The notes: generated by a model not told the origin, from the sequence alone. DNA of 64,000 nt from Mucilaginibacter_A sp965201005 (GCF_965201005.1 NZ_OZ241747.1:1674001-1738000), one strand, 5' to 3'. Numbered from the stretch's first letter, positions 9,189-19,475 are shown. Numbers and translations: made by a program.

Positions 9189-9342
9189 AAGCCTGTTTAA
9201 AATTATGTCAAAAAAAAATGCAATGCTTCTTTTACCGTATAAAATTTAGTGCCTACATTGGTTTTAAATAAAAAAACTTACCATTTTTTAGGGGATAAAA
9301 GAAGTATATAAAAACTATTCAACAAATTTTAAACAGGTCCTG
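9189..9342. repeat. Dispersed palindromic MITE-like element, copy in the rpsO-pnp gap
   Basis: The outer inverted repeats GCCTGTTTAAAATT (9191-9204) and AATTTTAAACAGG (9326-9338) bracket the inner arms CAATGCTTCTTTTACC (9221-9236) and GGGGATAAAAGAAGTAT (9291-9307). No clean target duplication can be read at this copy. Confidence 0.87.
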
Positions 9343-9409
9343 TTAAAAATAAAATTTCTATAAACAAGGTGCGTTCTAAAGATGAAAAACGTGCCGATAC
9401 AACAACAAA

Positions 9410-11542
9410 ATGAACGTAATAAAAAAACAAATTGATCTGGGCGATGGCCGCACCATCGAGATCGAAACCGGGAAATTGGCCAAACAGGCCGATGGTTCGG
9501 TGGTGGTAAAAATGGGAGATACGATGTTGCTGGCAACGGTAGTCTCCTCTAAAGAAGCAAAAGAAGGCGTTGATTTTTTGCCGCTTTCAGTTGATTATCA
9601 GGAAAAGTATGCGTCAACCGGACGGATTCCAGGCGGGTTTTTGCGCCGCGAAGCCCGTTTATCGGATTATGAAGTGTTAATTTCGCGTTTGGTGGACCGT
9701 GCACTTCGTCCGCTTTTCCCAGAAGATTATCATGCCGATACGCAGGTGATGATTTCCTTAATTTCTGCCGATAAAAACATTATGCCGGATTGCCTGGCCG
9801 GTCTGGCTGCTTCGGCTGCGATTTCGGTTTCTGATATTCCTTTTAACGGACCGATTTCTGAAGTCCGCGTAGCAAAAGTAGATGGCAAATTAGTGATCAA
9901 CCCAACTTTATCTGATCTGCAAAAAGCAACTTTAGAATTTATGGTTGCCGGTTCTGCTACCGATATTGTAATGGTAGAAGGTGAAGCCGATGAAATTGCT
10001 GAAGCCGAAATGGTTGAAGCCATTGCTTTTGCACACGAAGCCATCAAAATACAAGTTGCCGTGCAGGTTGAGCTTGCTGAAGAAGTTGGTAAAACCGATA
10101 AACGTGTTTACAATCACGAGCACAGCAATTTAGAGCTAAAAGAAGTGGTTTTTGCGGCCACTTATGATAAGGCTTATGCTGTTGCCGCTTCTGCATCAGG
10201 AAAAGATGACCGCAGCGCAGATTTTAAACAAATCCGTGATGAGTTCATCGCTTCCATGGGCGAAAACCCTGATCCGATTCAAGTTGGTTTAGCTAAAAAA
10301 TATTTCCACGACGTTCAGTATGATGCTGTGCGGAATCTGGTTTTAAACGAAGGCAAACGTTTGGATGGCCGGAAAACAACTGAAATCCGCCCGATCTGGA
10401 GTGAAGTTGGTTATTTGCCCGCTGCCCATGGCTCTGCCGTTTTTACCCGCGGCGAAACACAAGCTTTAACTTCTGTTACCTTAGGTTCCAAAACCGATGA
10501 GCAGATGATTGACGGCGCGTTCATAAATGGTTACAGCAAATTTTTGTTGCACTATAATTTCCCGGGATTTTCAACCGGAGAGGTTCGCCCAAACCGTGGT
10601 GCCGGACGCCGCGAAATCGGCCACGGTAACCTGGCCATGCGTTCTTTGAAAAAAGTATTGCCCGGTTTGGAACAAAACCCTTACACCATTCGTATCGTTT
10701 CTGATATTTTGGAATCCAACGGTTCATCTTCCATGGCAACGGTTTGTGCCGGAACTTTGGCATTGATGGATGCCGGTATTAAATTAACTGCTCCGGTTTC
10801 GGGGATTGCCATGGGTTTGATTACTGACGAAACAACTGGTAAATACGCTATTTTGTCTGACATTTTGGGTGATGAAGATCACTTGGGCGATATGGATTTT
10901 AAAGTTACCGGTACAGAAAAAGGTATTGTAGCTTGCCAGATGGACTTAAAAATCAATGGTTTATCCAACGAAGTTTTAATAAAAGCTTTAGATCAGGCGA
11001 AAGAAGGCCGTTTGCACATCTTAAACGAGATGAAGAAAACGATCGCTGCACCTCGCGAAGATTACAAACCACATGCACCGCGTATTGTGAGCATGACGAT
11101 CGACAAAGAATTTATCGGTGCGATTATTGGGCCGGGCGGAAAAATCATCCAGGAAATGCAGCGCGAAACAGGTGCTACCATTGCTATTGAAGAAGTGGAT
11201 AATAAAGGCATCATCGAGATTTTTGCAGACAACAAAGCTGCAATTGATGCTGCCGTTTCGCGCATCCGAAATATTGTTGCCAAACCGGAAGTTGGCGAAA
11301 CTTACGAAGGTAAAGTGAAAACGATTATGCCTTTTGGTGCTTTCGTAGAAATTATGCCAGGTAAAGATGGTTTGCTGCACATTTCTGAAATCGACTGGAA
11401 ACGTTATGAAACGATGGATGGTATTTTTGAAGTAGGCGAAATAGTAAAAGTGAAATTGCTGGAAGTGGACAAACAAGGAAAGCTAAAATTATCGCGTAAA
11501 GCTTTATTGCCTCGTCCGCCAAAACCGGAAAATGCACAGTAA
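9410..11542 (+). CDS. pnp: Polyribonucleotide nucleotidyltransferase (PNPase)
   Basis: The 3'-to-5' phosphorolytic exoribonuclease of RNA decay, acting as a trimer. The 710-residue protein has the two RNase PH domains (first ~10-145, second ~315-545, with RPNRGAGRREIGHG as the phosphate and active-site region). It also has a KH domain at ~565 (EFIGAIIGPGGKIIQEM) and a C-terminal S1 domain (~625-695, GAFVEIMPGKDGLLHISEI). The start ATG at 9410 leads straight into the conserved first strand. It ends with an intrinsic terminator at 11565-11594. Confidence 0.97.
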   Translation: MNVIKKQIDLGDGRTIEIETGKLAKQADGSVVVKMGDTMLLATVVSSKEAKEGVDFLPLSVDYQEKYASTGRIPGGFLRREARLSDYEVLISRLVDRALRPLFPEDYHADTQVMISLISADKNIMPDCLAGLAASAAISVSDIPFNGPISEVRVAKVDGKLVINPTLSDLQKATLEFMVAGSATDIVMVEGEADEIAEAEMVEAIAFAHEAIKIQVAVQVELAEEVGKTDKRVYNHEHSNLELKEVVFAATYDKAYAVAASASGKDDRSADFKQIRDEFIASMGENPDPIQVGLAKKYFHDVQYDAVRNLVLNEGKRLDGRKTTEIRPIWSEVGYLPAAHGSAVFTRGETQALTSVTLGSKTDEQMIDGAFINGYSKFLLHYNFPGFSTGEVRPNRGAGRREIGHGNLAMRSLKKVLPGLEQNPYTIRIVSDILESNGSSSMATVCAGTLALMDAGIKLTAPVSGIAMGLITDETTGKYAILSDILGDEDHLGDMDFKVTGTEKGIVACQMDLKINGLSNEVLIKALDQAKEGRLHILNEMKKTIAAPREDYKPHAPRIVSMTIDKEFIGAIIGPGGKIIQEMQRETGATIAIEEVDNKGIIEIFADNKAAIDAAVSRIRNIVAKPEVGETYEGKVKTIMPFGAFVEIMPGKDGLLHISEIDWKRYETMDGIFEVGEIVKVKLLEVDKQGKLKLSRKALLPRPPKPENAQ

Positions 11543-11564
11543 TAGTTTTTCAACATTGAATAGG

Positions 11565-11594
11565 AAAGCCCTTTGGAAACGAAGGGCTTTTTTT
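11565..11594 (+). terminator. Intrinsic terminator after pnp
   Basis: AAAGCCCTT and AAGGGCTTT form a 9-bp stem around a short loop, followed by a run of T. It starts 23 bp after the pnp stop codon. Confidence 0.88.
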
Positions 11595-11725
11595 ATGCCT
11601 GTTTTTTTTGTTGTTATATTTCATTCAGCCTAAAACCTGCGGATTAGCTTTAAAGATATATGCAAATTAAATTTATTTTTGTATAATCGATAAAGAACTA
11701 AAATTAACGGGTTTTAAAAGCATCC

Positions 11726-11804
11726 GATGCTTCTTTTAGCCCTAAAAAATCAAGCTGATTGTTATTTATTGCGCTGACAAAATTTTAGGTGATAAAAGAA
11801 TCAT
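11726..11804. repeat. Dispersed palindromic MITE-like element, copy upstream of the 11.85-kb gene
   Basis: The inner arms GATGCTTCTTTTAGCCC (11726-11742) and GGTGATAAAAGAATCAT (11788-11804) pair with one or two mismatches. The outer repeats are not clear. The right arm lies close to the start of the next gene and contains in-frame potential start codons that I reject in favour of 11852. Confidence 0.82.
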
Positions 11805-11851
11805 CTGGCTATCAGTCTGTTAGGTATTCAGTTTACAAATATTATTATATT

Positions 11852-13330
11852 ATGAATGTTTATAATAAAGATCTCAGCACCACTCAAAAAGCACTGGCCG
11901 TTAACCTTGATCCTAAAGTTTACGGCTCTTTTGCAGAAATCGGGGCAGGGCAGGATGTTGCGGCACATTTTTTTAAAGCCGGTGCCGCGGCTGGCACAAT
12001 TGCCAAAACGATGTCTGCTTATGACATGACTTTTTCTGACGCGATTTATGGCGTGCAGCAAACCAAACGTTATGTAAGCGAGCAGCGGTTAAACTCTATG
12101 CTGGACCATGAGTACTGTTTGCTGCTGGAGCGTTTGGCTTCACAACGCGGCGACAATTCTACGTTTTTTGCTTTTGCCGGAACTTTTTCTGCTTTAAATT
12201 ACCTGAAAACCAATGATGGCCACGGCTGGATGGGCGTTCGTTTTCAGTTGGAGCCGAACGGGCCGGAGCATAACGTGATCGTGCATGTAAAGTTGCTGGA
12301 CAATGATAACGTTTTGCAGCAGCAGGCGGTCGGGGTTTTGGGCGTAAACCTCCTTTATGCCTGTTTTTATTATAATGAAATGCCGCCGGTTTTTTTGAAA
12401 TCTTTGATCGATAACCTTACGACAGACCGTATTCAAATTGATATGATTCGGTTTGAAGGCCCGGGTTTCAGTAAAATTGATAACCGGCTGATGAGTTTGC
12501 ACCTGGTGAAATTTGGTTTTTCGGATGCTGCAGTTTTCGGTCCTGACGGAAAAAACCTGCAGCCCACCGAAGTATTGTATAAAAAGCATATTGTGGTTAT
12601 GCGCGGGCGTTTCCGGCCGCTGCTCAACGTGCATCTGGATATGCTAACCCGTGGCGTAGAGCAGTTTAAGCAGGAACCTGATGTTGATGCCACCAAAGTT
12701 GTAGTGATTACAGAGCTGACTTTGCAATCTTTAAAAGAGCGTAACGCCGATCCGGATGCAGAGATTGATGAAAAAGATTTCCTGGACCGGGTAGATATTT
12801 TATGTTCGCTCGGGCAAACGGTTTTGATTTCCAATTTCCACGAATATTATAAACTGGTGGCTTATCTTTCAAAAATTACCAAACTTAAAATTGGCGTGGT
12901 CTTGGGTTATCCAAATCTGGAATATATTTTTTCAGAAGAGCATTATGTTAATTTGCCGGGCGGGATTTTAGAATCATTTGCCACGCTGTTCAGCAGGAAA
13001 GTAAAGTTGCTCATTTATCCAACTTTAAGTAATGGTGAAATACAAAACTGCTTGAAGTTTTCTCCTCCTGCACATCTGGTTGATTTGTTTGACTACCTGA
13101 TTGTAAACGATAAAATTGAAGACATTAAAGATTTTAACGAAAGCAACCTGCATGTGCAAACGGACAATGTTTTACAAATGATTAAGCAGGACATACTCGG
13201 TTGGGAAGGTTTTGTACCGCCCGCAGTGGCCGCAATTATCAAAGAACAATATTTGTTTGGCTTTAAAGGGGAAGATGTGGTTTCAAATTTAAACCAGATT
13301 GTGCCTGGTGAAGCTAAAGGATCATTTTGA
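11852..13330 (+). CDS. Conserved ~490-residue cytoplasmic protein of unknown function
   Basis: The protein starts MNVYNKDLSTTQKALAVNLD and continues with FAEIGAGQDVAAHFFKAG, KTMSAYDMTFSDAIYG and RYVSEQRLNSMLDHEY. I recognise this N-terminal series as belonging to a conserved family of about 480-500 residues in Bacteroidota and some cyanobacteria, which often carries misleading automatic names such as TonB-dependent receptor or adenylyltransferase. No signal peptide, membrane span or beta-barrel pattern supports a receptor. The start at 11852 is chosen because upstream in-frame codons fall inside a dispersed repeat arm. The function is unknown. Confidence 0.72.
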   Translation: MNVYNKDLSTTQKALAVNLDPKVYGSFAEIGAGQDVAAHFFKAGAAAGTIAKTMSAYDMTFSDAIYGVQQTKRYVSEQRLNSMLDHEYCLLLERLASQRGDNSTFFAFAGTFSALNYLKTNDGHGWMGVRFQLEPNGPEHNVIVHVKLLDNDNVLQQQAVGVLGVNLLYACFYYNEMPPVFLKSLIDNLTTDRIQIDMIRFEGPGFSKIDNRLMSLHLVKFGFSDAAVFGPDGKNLQPTEVLYKKHIVVMRGRFRPLLNVHLDMLTRGVEQFKQEPDVDATKVVVITELTLQSLKERNADPDAEIDEKDFLDRVDILCSLGQTVLISNFHEYYKLVAYLSKITKLKIGVVLGYPNLEYIFSEEHYVNLPGGILESFATLFSRKVKLLIYPTLSNGEIQNCLKFSPPAHLVDLFDYLIVNDKIEDIKDFNESNLHVQTDNVLQMIKQDILGWEGFVPPAVAAIIKEQYLFGFKGEDVVSNLNQIVPGEAKGSF

Positions 13331-13401
13331 GAAAATCCTGAAAAATGTATGATAAAAACAGTATTATGTAATTGTGCCAAAGCTGTTTTAAGTCGATTGT
13401 G

Positions 13402-13535
13402 TTTTAAGCCTTTTAAAATCTTACTTAGAAGAACTGATGCTTCTTTTAGCACTATAAAATTGGTAGCTTATATCATTCATAAATACAACCCACTGATTTT
13501 TAGCCGATAAAAGAAGCATCGAAAGTAAATTGAAA
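13402..13535. repeat. Dispersed palindromic MITE-like element, copy at 13.4 kb
   Basis: The inner arms GATGCTTCTTTTAGCAC (from 13436) and TTTTTAGCCGATAAAAGAAGC (to about 13519) enclose a ~45-bp centre. A left outer repeat is recognisable as AAGCCTTTTAAAATCTTAC. The rest of the 13331-13908 gap (13536-13908) is AT-rich and shows no gene, tRNA or clear hairpin. Confidence 0.83.
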
Positions 13536-13908
13536 AATATTTATTGTTTTTAGGTTTTTGGATCAGAGTTTTTGCTAAACTCAAAATCAGTTCTGTCCCG
13601 GTTTTTCAAAGCAGGGCAATAATTCCCCAAATGTTGTTTATGATAAGATAACATCAATTTTTTCAAGCCAGAATTACAATGGTATAGTTTGTGTTTACAG
13701 TGGATTTAAGTGTTTGTTTGTTCTGTAAATGCCTGCTTAACTGTTTGGTACAAGAAAAATAGATGAAACCAACAGGCTTACATAATCGTTTTAGCAGCAA
13801 AGCTATGCGCTTGAAAGCAGGAATCAGTTTTACACTAAATAAATTATAAACATATTACCGAAATAAATTTAATTACACTAATATTACACCATCATTATAG
13901 AAACCTTT

Positions 13909-16392
13909 ATGAAAAGAATTTTCCTTACCAAAAATTATTTTAAACCTAAGCTTGTTCTCTGTATTGCCATTTCATGCAGTTATGTTATGCTTAGTAACCA
14001 GGCAAATGCTCAATACAAAGCACCTCAGGACACTGCAAAAATCAAACATGCCCCAAACGCGCCTTTAACAACCTATCAAACTACTACTCAGCCTTACAAG
14101 CCGGATTCGCGTTTTGTGGGTGCGGCAGTTAAAGCGGCAGAAATTTTATCCGATACCACTAAGTATGACCCAAAGAAAGGCGTTGCCATTGATCAGTTGT
14201 TTAGTAAAGAAGATTTGCAATATGTAGTGAAGCAAGGCACTCAGGGTGTTGCGGTTTTGTTTGATTTGGTCAACCAGCATCTTCCTAAAGGGCAAACCAT
14301 AACTTTCAGAACGGAAGGACAATCAGAAGTTACAACCGGGAGCAACCCATTGGTTTTGAGTAATCTGCGGGCAATGATCGCGGCCAAACCGGGTTCTGCC
14401 CTAAACAATCCGCAGCAGTGGAAAGAAAACATATACCTGGCTTATATGGCCCGGGATTATGCAACTAAATTAAGCAATACCATTACCATTACATCTGCCA
14501 CGCGCGAAATACGCGAAACGCCGGGTTTGGAGATTATTGATTTTAACGGACAATCAATTACAATTGGTAAAATTTTAGCCCGATATCAGGCAAAAAACGC
14601 CAATAAATATCAGGCTGAAAAACAAGCCGTTTTGAATTTTCGTGAGCATACCTTCCCAAGTGAGAAAATCTCCAAAGAAACCGCTAATGAAAATTATAAA
14701 CGTGCTTTATTTGATCTGATTGATTTACAGGAAGGGGACATTAACCGACATCCGGAAACAAAAAAGTTTGTTGATGTTTTAGCGGCCGATCTGCAAAAAG
14801 GAAAATCGAGCAACGTAGTTAATGCATTAAAAAACAATCACTTTTTTGATGCCAACGTTCCGGGAAATGCCGGTCCGGTATTATTGACTGAAGATTCTGT
14901 ACTTAATGCAGATAAAGTACAAATGCACCCGCAAGATAAGGCATTGGAGATCATGACTTTAACAGCTTTGCATTACGGTGAACGGGACGCCGTGAAATTG
15001 TTGAGAAGTTTGGTAAACGGAAAAGGGACTGTACCTGCACGGCAAACTAATGAATTTACACCTGTACGTTTGGGCCAATTGATCAATCATGGCACAGAAA
15101 AATTAAAATCATTGGGTTTTGGTGAAGCTAAGGTAGATAACATGTCCACTTCGGATTTGGTATTGCTGGCTGTTGCTGCACCGGATGCACCTGTGGTTAT
15201 CAGACCGGATGCCTATTTATCACTGCGGAATGTTGGCAGTACCATTGCAAATTATTATAACACTACAGAAACCAGTGAAACCAAAAATGTAGTGATGTTT
15301 AACCCACGCATTAGTTTAGGCAGCAGGCACACAGAATATCGTGCTGCTTTTGATGCAGTAGATTTTGTTCCGGAGTTTTTGAACGGTGTATATTTGAACC
15401 AGAAAGGTTCCCGTATCACACAAAACGGGTTTGAGCTAAGGGTAGAGTCTGATTTGTATTTTACCAACTCCTTAAACATTATTGAAAAAGGGGTAAAGCC
15501 GGTTATATTTCCAGAATTTGGGATAATTTTAGGCGGCGGCCAGCGTAAAGTCGGATATGACAATAATACAACCCCCGGCCCTTTAGGGGCAGTTCCACAA
15601 TTTAAGAATACTTATTTTAACTGGGGCGCACACTTAGGTTTAAATGTAGGGCCAATTTTGCTCGCTACCGATGCCACTTATCTGTCAACAGATGAAGAGA
15701 CCAACCCAAATAAAAGATTTTTCGATCTTTCGCAAGGTTCTACTTATTACCGGTACACCGTATTAGCTCATCTAATCAATTTTGGGCTGGGAAAAATTGC
15801 TGAAGGTGGCGGCAGTCATCTTACAATAGATGCAGAATATACCGGTGAAACCAACAACTCCGGTATCAAAAATCGCACTTTTGCAAACAGCAGTGCCGTG
15901 CAAACCGGTAATGATGAATGGGTTCGGGATTACAACAGGGCGCATCCCGGCGGTGTGTTCAATGCTGGCATTGCAAATAGCATGATTATCAATGGTGATG
16001 TTAAATCCACCTATGCGTCAAGCAGTTATGCAGCTATAACTGTTGGGTTACAAAAAAACCACTTTCAATTTAAGGCAATGGGCGGATCTTATAATATTTA
16101 TACAGTTCCTATCAATGGTAAAAAACTAATCAGCGGCGAAACCATTAAAAACATTTTGAAGGGTAATTTATTTGGAGCTTTAAGTGTAACTTACCATTTT
16201 GGCTCAAGTAGTTTTAGTTCTAAATACAGAAAAACGGATTCTTACTCAAAAATTGGCACAGAAGAATCCGAGCACAAAGCGGAAGAATCTTCATCTGAAG
16301 AAAGAACTGGATTTGGGCCAAGAAACCACGCCATTTTCACCAACGGAAAAGCCCGTTTAACACCTGCGGAAATTACCCCTCAGAAATTGTAA
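13909..16392 (+). CDS. Large secreted protein of unknown function, possible C-terminal beta-barrel
   Basis: An 827-residue protein with an N-terminal signal region ending NQANAQYKA. The N-terminal half (~60-420) is mixed helix and strand with no motif I recognise. From about residue 480 there are alternating amphipathic strands rich in aromatic and Gly residues (DLYFTNSLNIIEKG, GIILGGGQRKVGY, HLTIDAEYTGET). The run ends in SVTYHF, followed by a charged Ser/Glu tail. This suggests an outer-membrane barrel or beta-rich domain, but the tail after the last strand is unusual. The gene stands alone and is followed by a strong terminator. Confidence 0.6.
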   Translation: MKRIFLTKNYFKPKLVLCIAISCSYVMLSNQANAQYKAPQDTAKIKHAPNAPLTTYQTTTQPYKPDSRFVGAAVKAAEILSDTTKYDPKKGVAIDQLFSKEDLQYVVKQGTQGVAVLFDLVNQHLPKGQTITFRTEGQSEVTTGSNPLVLSNLRAMIAAKPGSALNNPQQWKENIYLAYMARDYATKLSNTITITSATREIRETPGLEIIDFNGQSITIGKILARYQAKNANKYQAEKQAVLNFREHTFPSEKISKETANENYKRALFDLIDLQEGDINRHPETKKFVDVLAADLQKGKSSNVVNALKNNHFFDANVPGNAGPVLLTEDSVLNADKVQMHPQDKALEIMTLTALHYGERDAVKLLRSLVNGKGTVPARQTNEFTPVRLGQLINHGTEKLKSLGFGEAKVDNMSTSDLVLLAVAAPDAPVVIRPDAYLSLRNVGSTIANYYNTTETSETKNVVMFNPRISLGSRHTEYRAAFDAVDFVPEFLNGVYLNQKGSRITQNGFELRVESDLYFTNSLNIIEKGVKPVIFPEFGIILGGGQRKVGYDNNTTPGPLGAVPQFKNTYFNWGAHLGLNVGPILLATDATYLSTDEETNPNKRFFDLSQGSTYYRYTVLAHLINFGLGKIAEGGGSHLTIDAEYTGETNNSGIKNRTFANSSAVQTGNDEWVRDYNRAHPGGVFNAGIANSMIINGDVKSTYASSSYAAITVGLQKNHFQFKAMGGSYNIYTVPINGKKLISGETIKNILKGNLFGALSVTYHFGSSSFSSKYRKTDSYSKIGTEESEHKAEESSSEERTGFGPRNHAIFTNGKARLTPAEITPQKL

Positions 16393-16437
16393 GCAGTAGG
16401 CTGCATACCGAAAATTAGTAGGCAAAAAAAGCATAGT

Positions 16438-16473
16438 TAAAAAAAAGCTGTTATGTAAATAACAGCTTTTTTT
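16438..16473 (+). terminator. Strong intrinsic terminator
   Basis: AAAAAAGCTGTTAT and ATAACAGCTTTTTT form a 14-bp stem around a 4-base loop. It is 46 bp past the stop codon of the 827-residue gene. The stem is symmetric, so it may also stop transcription from the other strand. Confidence 0.9.
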
Positions 16474-16528
16474 AGTTTAACATCCGGGAATACTGTTTTT
16501 ACGACCTATTTTTTCTTATAATAAGATT

Positions 16529-17065
16529 TCAGCATAAAAATGGATTGATAGAACTTTCCATATATTCTTTGGCAATCAGTTTAAACATGGTTTGATTAGA
16601 TTCACATTCATCATAACTATATTGCAAATACTGTTTGATATCGATATTATTTAACGAACCGGCAATTGATTTCAAAGTTGAATAATAAAATTTTTTAACG
16701 CTTAATATTTTTTGAATATAAAAGACTAAGCTTAAATCTTTTGATAAATTATCTTGTAAGTAGCTGTTTTCATCCGGTACCAAAACGCTTAAAATACTTT
16801 GCGTAGAGGTGCTATGTTGCATGTCGGGGTTTTTGTGCAGGGTATTAAAAATAATATCGATACGGGCAACATGTGACTCAACTTCTGCAGAAAGCTCCTG
16901 GATTGCATTTTCTAAATCACCATAACAACTTTCATCAGCTAAATAGCTAAGCTGATTTTTAAACTTTATCAAAAGAGGATGGATTTTGTTAAGGTTGTAA
17001 ATAAAAGCCCTTTGTAAGGCTGGTTCATCTAACTTGGTATGATTATCTAAGTAAGGTTTTTTCAT
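16529..17065 (-). CDS. Degenerate DUF892/YciF-type ferritin-like protein
   Basis: The reading from ATG at 17065 gives 178 residues; a TTG at 17149 would add 28 residues and is less likely. By eye it aligns to the DUF892 four-helix family. ALQRAFIYNLNKIHP matches the first helix, ENAIQELSAEVESHVARIDIIF matches the family segment that typically reads EEHLEETEEHVERLEQVF, and the C-terminus KLIAKEYMESSIN matches the family end. The Glu/His metal ligands expected in helices one and three (DELKDLYSAE-like and EHYE-like) are replaced here (NLNKIHPLL, LSVKKF), so iron binding may be lost. It is a lone gene next to the tRNA. Confidence 0.55.
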   Translation of the reverse strand: MKKPYLDNHTKLDEPALQRAFIYNLNKIHPLLIKFKNQLSYLADESCYGDLENAIQELSAEVESHVARIDIIFNTLHKNPDMQHSTSTQSILSVLVPDENSYLQDNLSKDLSLVFYIQKILSVKKFYYSTLKSIAGSLNNIDIKQYLQYSYDECESNQTMFKLIAKEYMESSINPFLC

Positions 17066-17327
17066 ATAAAAATTATATCCAGTAAAAGAATCAACAGCAA
17101 TAGCCAGTAAATAATAAATTTCCAAAGCCCAAAGTGTTGGGTTTAACAATAATAGGTTAGTAATAAATGGTTAAATTCATTTAATAATTTTACTAATATA
17201 TATTCATAATATTATTTATTAAAATATATTTTAAAATTATAATCACGTATCAATCGATATCGATTATTTTTTGACTGAGGTATTCAGAATCTGATTACTA
17301 TTTTGTAAAATTGCAGCATAAATAACC

Positions 17328-17401
17328 GCGCCTATAGCTCAGTTGGTTAGAGTAGAAGACTCATAATCTTTTGGTCCCTGGTTCGAGCCCAGGTGGGCGC
17401 A
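17328..17401 (+). tRNA. tRNA with CAU anticodon (tRNA-Met, or tRNA-Ile2)
   Basis: The acceptor stem GCGCCTA pairs with TGGGCGC. The D arm is TAGCTCAGTTGGTTAGAGTA. The anticodon stem GAAGA/TCTTT holds the loop CTCATAA, giving anticodon CAT. The T arm is CCTGGTTCGAGCCCAGG. CCA is not encoded. CAU is shared by elongator Met and by Ile2 (lysidine-modified) tRNAs, and the sequence alone does not separate them. A degraded integrase begins ~300 bp downstream, the usual arrangement for integration into a tRNA gene. Confidence 0.93.
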
Positions 17402-17425
17402 CAAAAAGCACCTTAAATGGTTTTA

Positions 17426-17459
17426 AAAAGCCTGTAAATTAATTGATTTACAGGCTTTT
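17426..17459 (+). terminator. Intrinsic terminator after the tRNA
   Basis: AAAAGCCTGTAAAT and ATTTACAGGCTTTT form a perfect 14-bp stem around a 6-base loop, 25 bp after the tRNA 3' end. Confidence 0.88.
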
Positions 17460-17702
17460 ATGTTTTTAACCATATCAAATCAGGTCAAACTTTCTCAAGG
17501 TTTACAATACCTATTCCGTAACCTGTTTTCAATTTTTACTTTCGAGGTATTGAAAAGTGGTCTAAAAAACTGTATATCAGTAATTTACAAATCTAAATGT
17601 GCCATAAAACATTGTCTTTTTTGCCCCTTTTTGATACCTAAAACCGGAGGGTTCAATTCCAAAATTGAAACAAATTTTATTAAAATAAAGGAGAAAAGGG
17701 AC

Positions 17703-18527
17703 ATGAAAACGAGCAATACATTTGGTATCCAGTTCATTATCAGGCAGGATAAAATTAAAAACGACAAGGCACCTATCTATGCCAGGATCACTGTAAATGG
17801 TGAAATTGTCCATTTTGCACTAAAACAATGGGTCGATCTAGCCATTTGGGATACGAGCCGCGGTTCTAGTAAAGGAAAGGTTGAGGCCGCTAAATATATT
17901 AATAACGGTTTAGATCAGGTACGGCTTGCTTTGAGTAACTGCTACCAGGAGTTACAGGTAGAAGGGTAAACTAATAACACCTGACGCAATCAGGGATGCT
18001 TTTTCGGTACAGAAAGTACCGAACTCAATACTTTAAGCAGGTTGGTTGAATACCACAACGAACAGGCAAAACACGAGCTCACCTGGAGCACTTTAAAACA
18101 CTATTATGTTACCCAGCGCTACCTTGTAAAATTTATGGAAAAGCGGTTCCGGAAAAAGGACGTGCTCCTGCACGAGATCAACTATAAATTTATTGCAGAC
18201 TTTGAGATTTATTTGCAATCACATAAGCCATTGGACCATCAAAAGCCAATGAACAACAACGGTGTGATGAAACACCTCATCCGTCTGCGTAAAATGACGA
18301 ATTTTGCCATTAGGCTGGACTGGTTACCAAATGATACGTTCAAGAATTTTAAAATCAGGCATCAAAAGGTAGAAAAGGAGTTTTTAACCAAGACGGAATT
18401 GGATAAAATTCATAAAAAGCAATTAGCTGTAGAGCGGCTGGAAATAGTCAGGGACGTATTTGTTTTTTGCTGCTATACCGGTTTAACTTACGTGGATGTG
18501 TTAAACTTAAAATATACTAACGTGTAG
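17703..18527 (+). pseudogene. Tyrosine recombinase/integrase remnant
   Basis: From ATG 17703 the reading gives an Arm-type DNA-binding domain (FGIQFIIRQDKIKNDKAPIY, ITVNGEIVHFALKQWVD). Frame changes near 17963 and 18003 break the link to the next part, where GKLITPDAIRDAF and then GTESTELNTLSRL are seen in different frames. The frame at 18042-18527 holds the SAM-like core-binding domain and runs to CCYTGLTYVDVLNL, the start of the catalytic domain. The later catalytic boxes (HxxR, Tyr) are missing. It is therefore a dead integrase of the Bacteroidota type, abutting a tRNA gene and followed by IS debris. Confidence 0.85.
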
Positions 18528-18626
18528 TGCGATTAAAAACGGGAGATAAAAATATAAGAAAATGTTGTACAATACGTTGTAAAACAGTATCTTAAAGAAG
18601 GATTACGACCAAGTAAACTATTCTTT

Positions 18627-19475
18627 ATGCACAACCTTTCGAGCAATTTCATGATTTTTTTAGACATTATCAAATCTGTTTTCAAGTCATCCATTAATAC
18701 TGATGATAACTTTAAGTTTTATCCAAGAAAGCCCAAGCTTTCTGATTGCGATATACTTGCATTGGCGCTCTCGGCAGAACCTATCGAGATTGATTCAGAA
18801 ACTTATTTATTCGGAAAGCTAAAAAAGGATTATTTTGAGCAGTTTCCGCAACTGATCCACCGCAGTAATTTTAACCTTCGTTAAAAAGCACTTGCCCACC
18901 ATTTACAACGATTAAACCAGTTCCTGGCAGACAGCATGAATGAGGGCGAGAATGTATTTATTATAAACTCTATCCCTGTACCTGTTTGCAAAATTGCCCG
19001 TGAAAAATCCTCAAAGATCTGCAGGGGGGATTTTGAAACAGCTCCGGACAAGGGTTATTCAGCAGTCAATAAAGCTTATTACTACGGCTATAAGCTACAC
19101 ATGATTACTTCGGTTAACGGCGTATTTCACGCTATGGACCTCAGCAAAGCAAGCGTTCATGATAGCTGCTATCTTAATGATGTAAAGCATTCAGGATTAA
19201 ATAACTGTATTCTTGTTGGTGATAAAGGGTACTTGTCAAAGACGCATCAAATAGACTTATTTAGCTTAGCAAAAATCGAACTAAAAACACCTCTGCGTAG
19301 TAATCAGGAAAATAAAAAAGTCATTGCTCCTGTTTTTAGAAAAGTCAGAAAACGTATTGAAACATTGTTTGCCCAGCTTTGCGACCAATTCATGCTCAAA
19401 AAAAATTATGCTAAATCTGTAGCTGGGTTATCAGTAAGGATTGTAAATAAAATTGCTGCTGTAGGCATTTCATAG
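18627..19475 (+). pseudogene. IS982-family transposase, interrupted by a stop codon and truncated
   Basis: The N-terminal part (PKLSDCDILALALSAEPIEI, ending NFNLR) and the C-terminal part (IINSIPVPVCKIARE, GYSAVNKAYYYGYKLH, ILVGDKGYLS, KKVIAPVFRKVRKRIETLF) are both typical of IS982 transposases. They lie in the same frame and are separated by a TAA at 18882-18884, with KALAHHLQRLNQFLADS readable between them, so this is a nonsense mutation. The expected C-terminal end is lost: after VRIVNKIAAVG the sequence runs into the IS110 remnant. Terminal inverted repeats could not be placed. Confidence 0.85.

Noticed and set aside
11789..11851. An upstream GTG start for the conserved 490-residue protein
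   Set aside because: The added residues come from a dispersed repeat arm and do not resemble the family N-terminus, which begins at 11852.
13536..13908. A small gene or RNA in the gap before the 827-residue gene
   Set aside because: No open frame with a plausible start and composition and no stable hairpin or tRNA pattern could be found.
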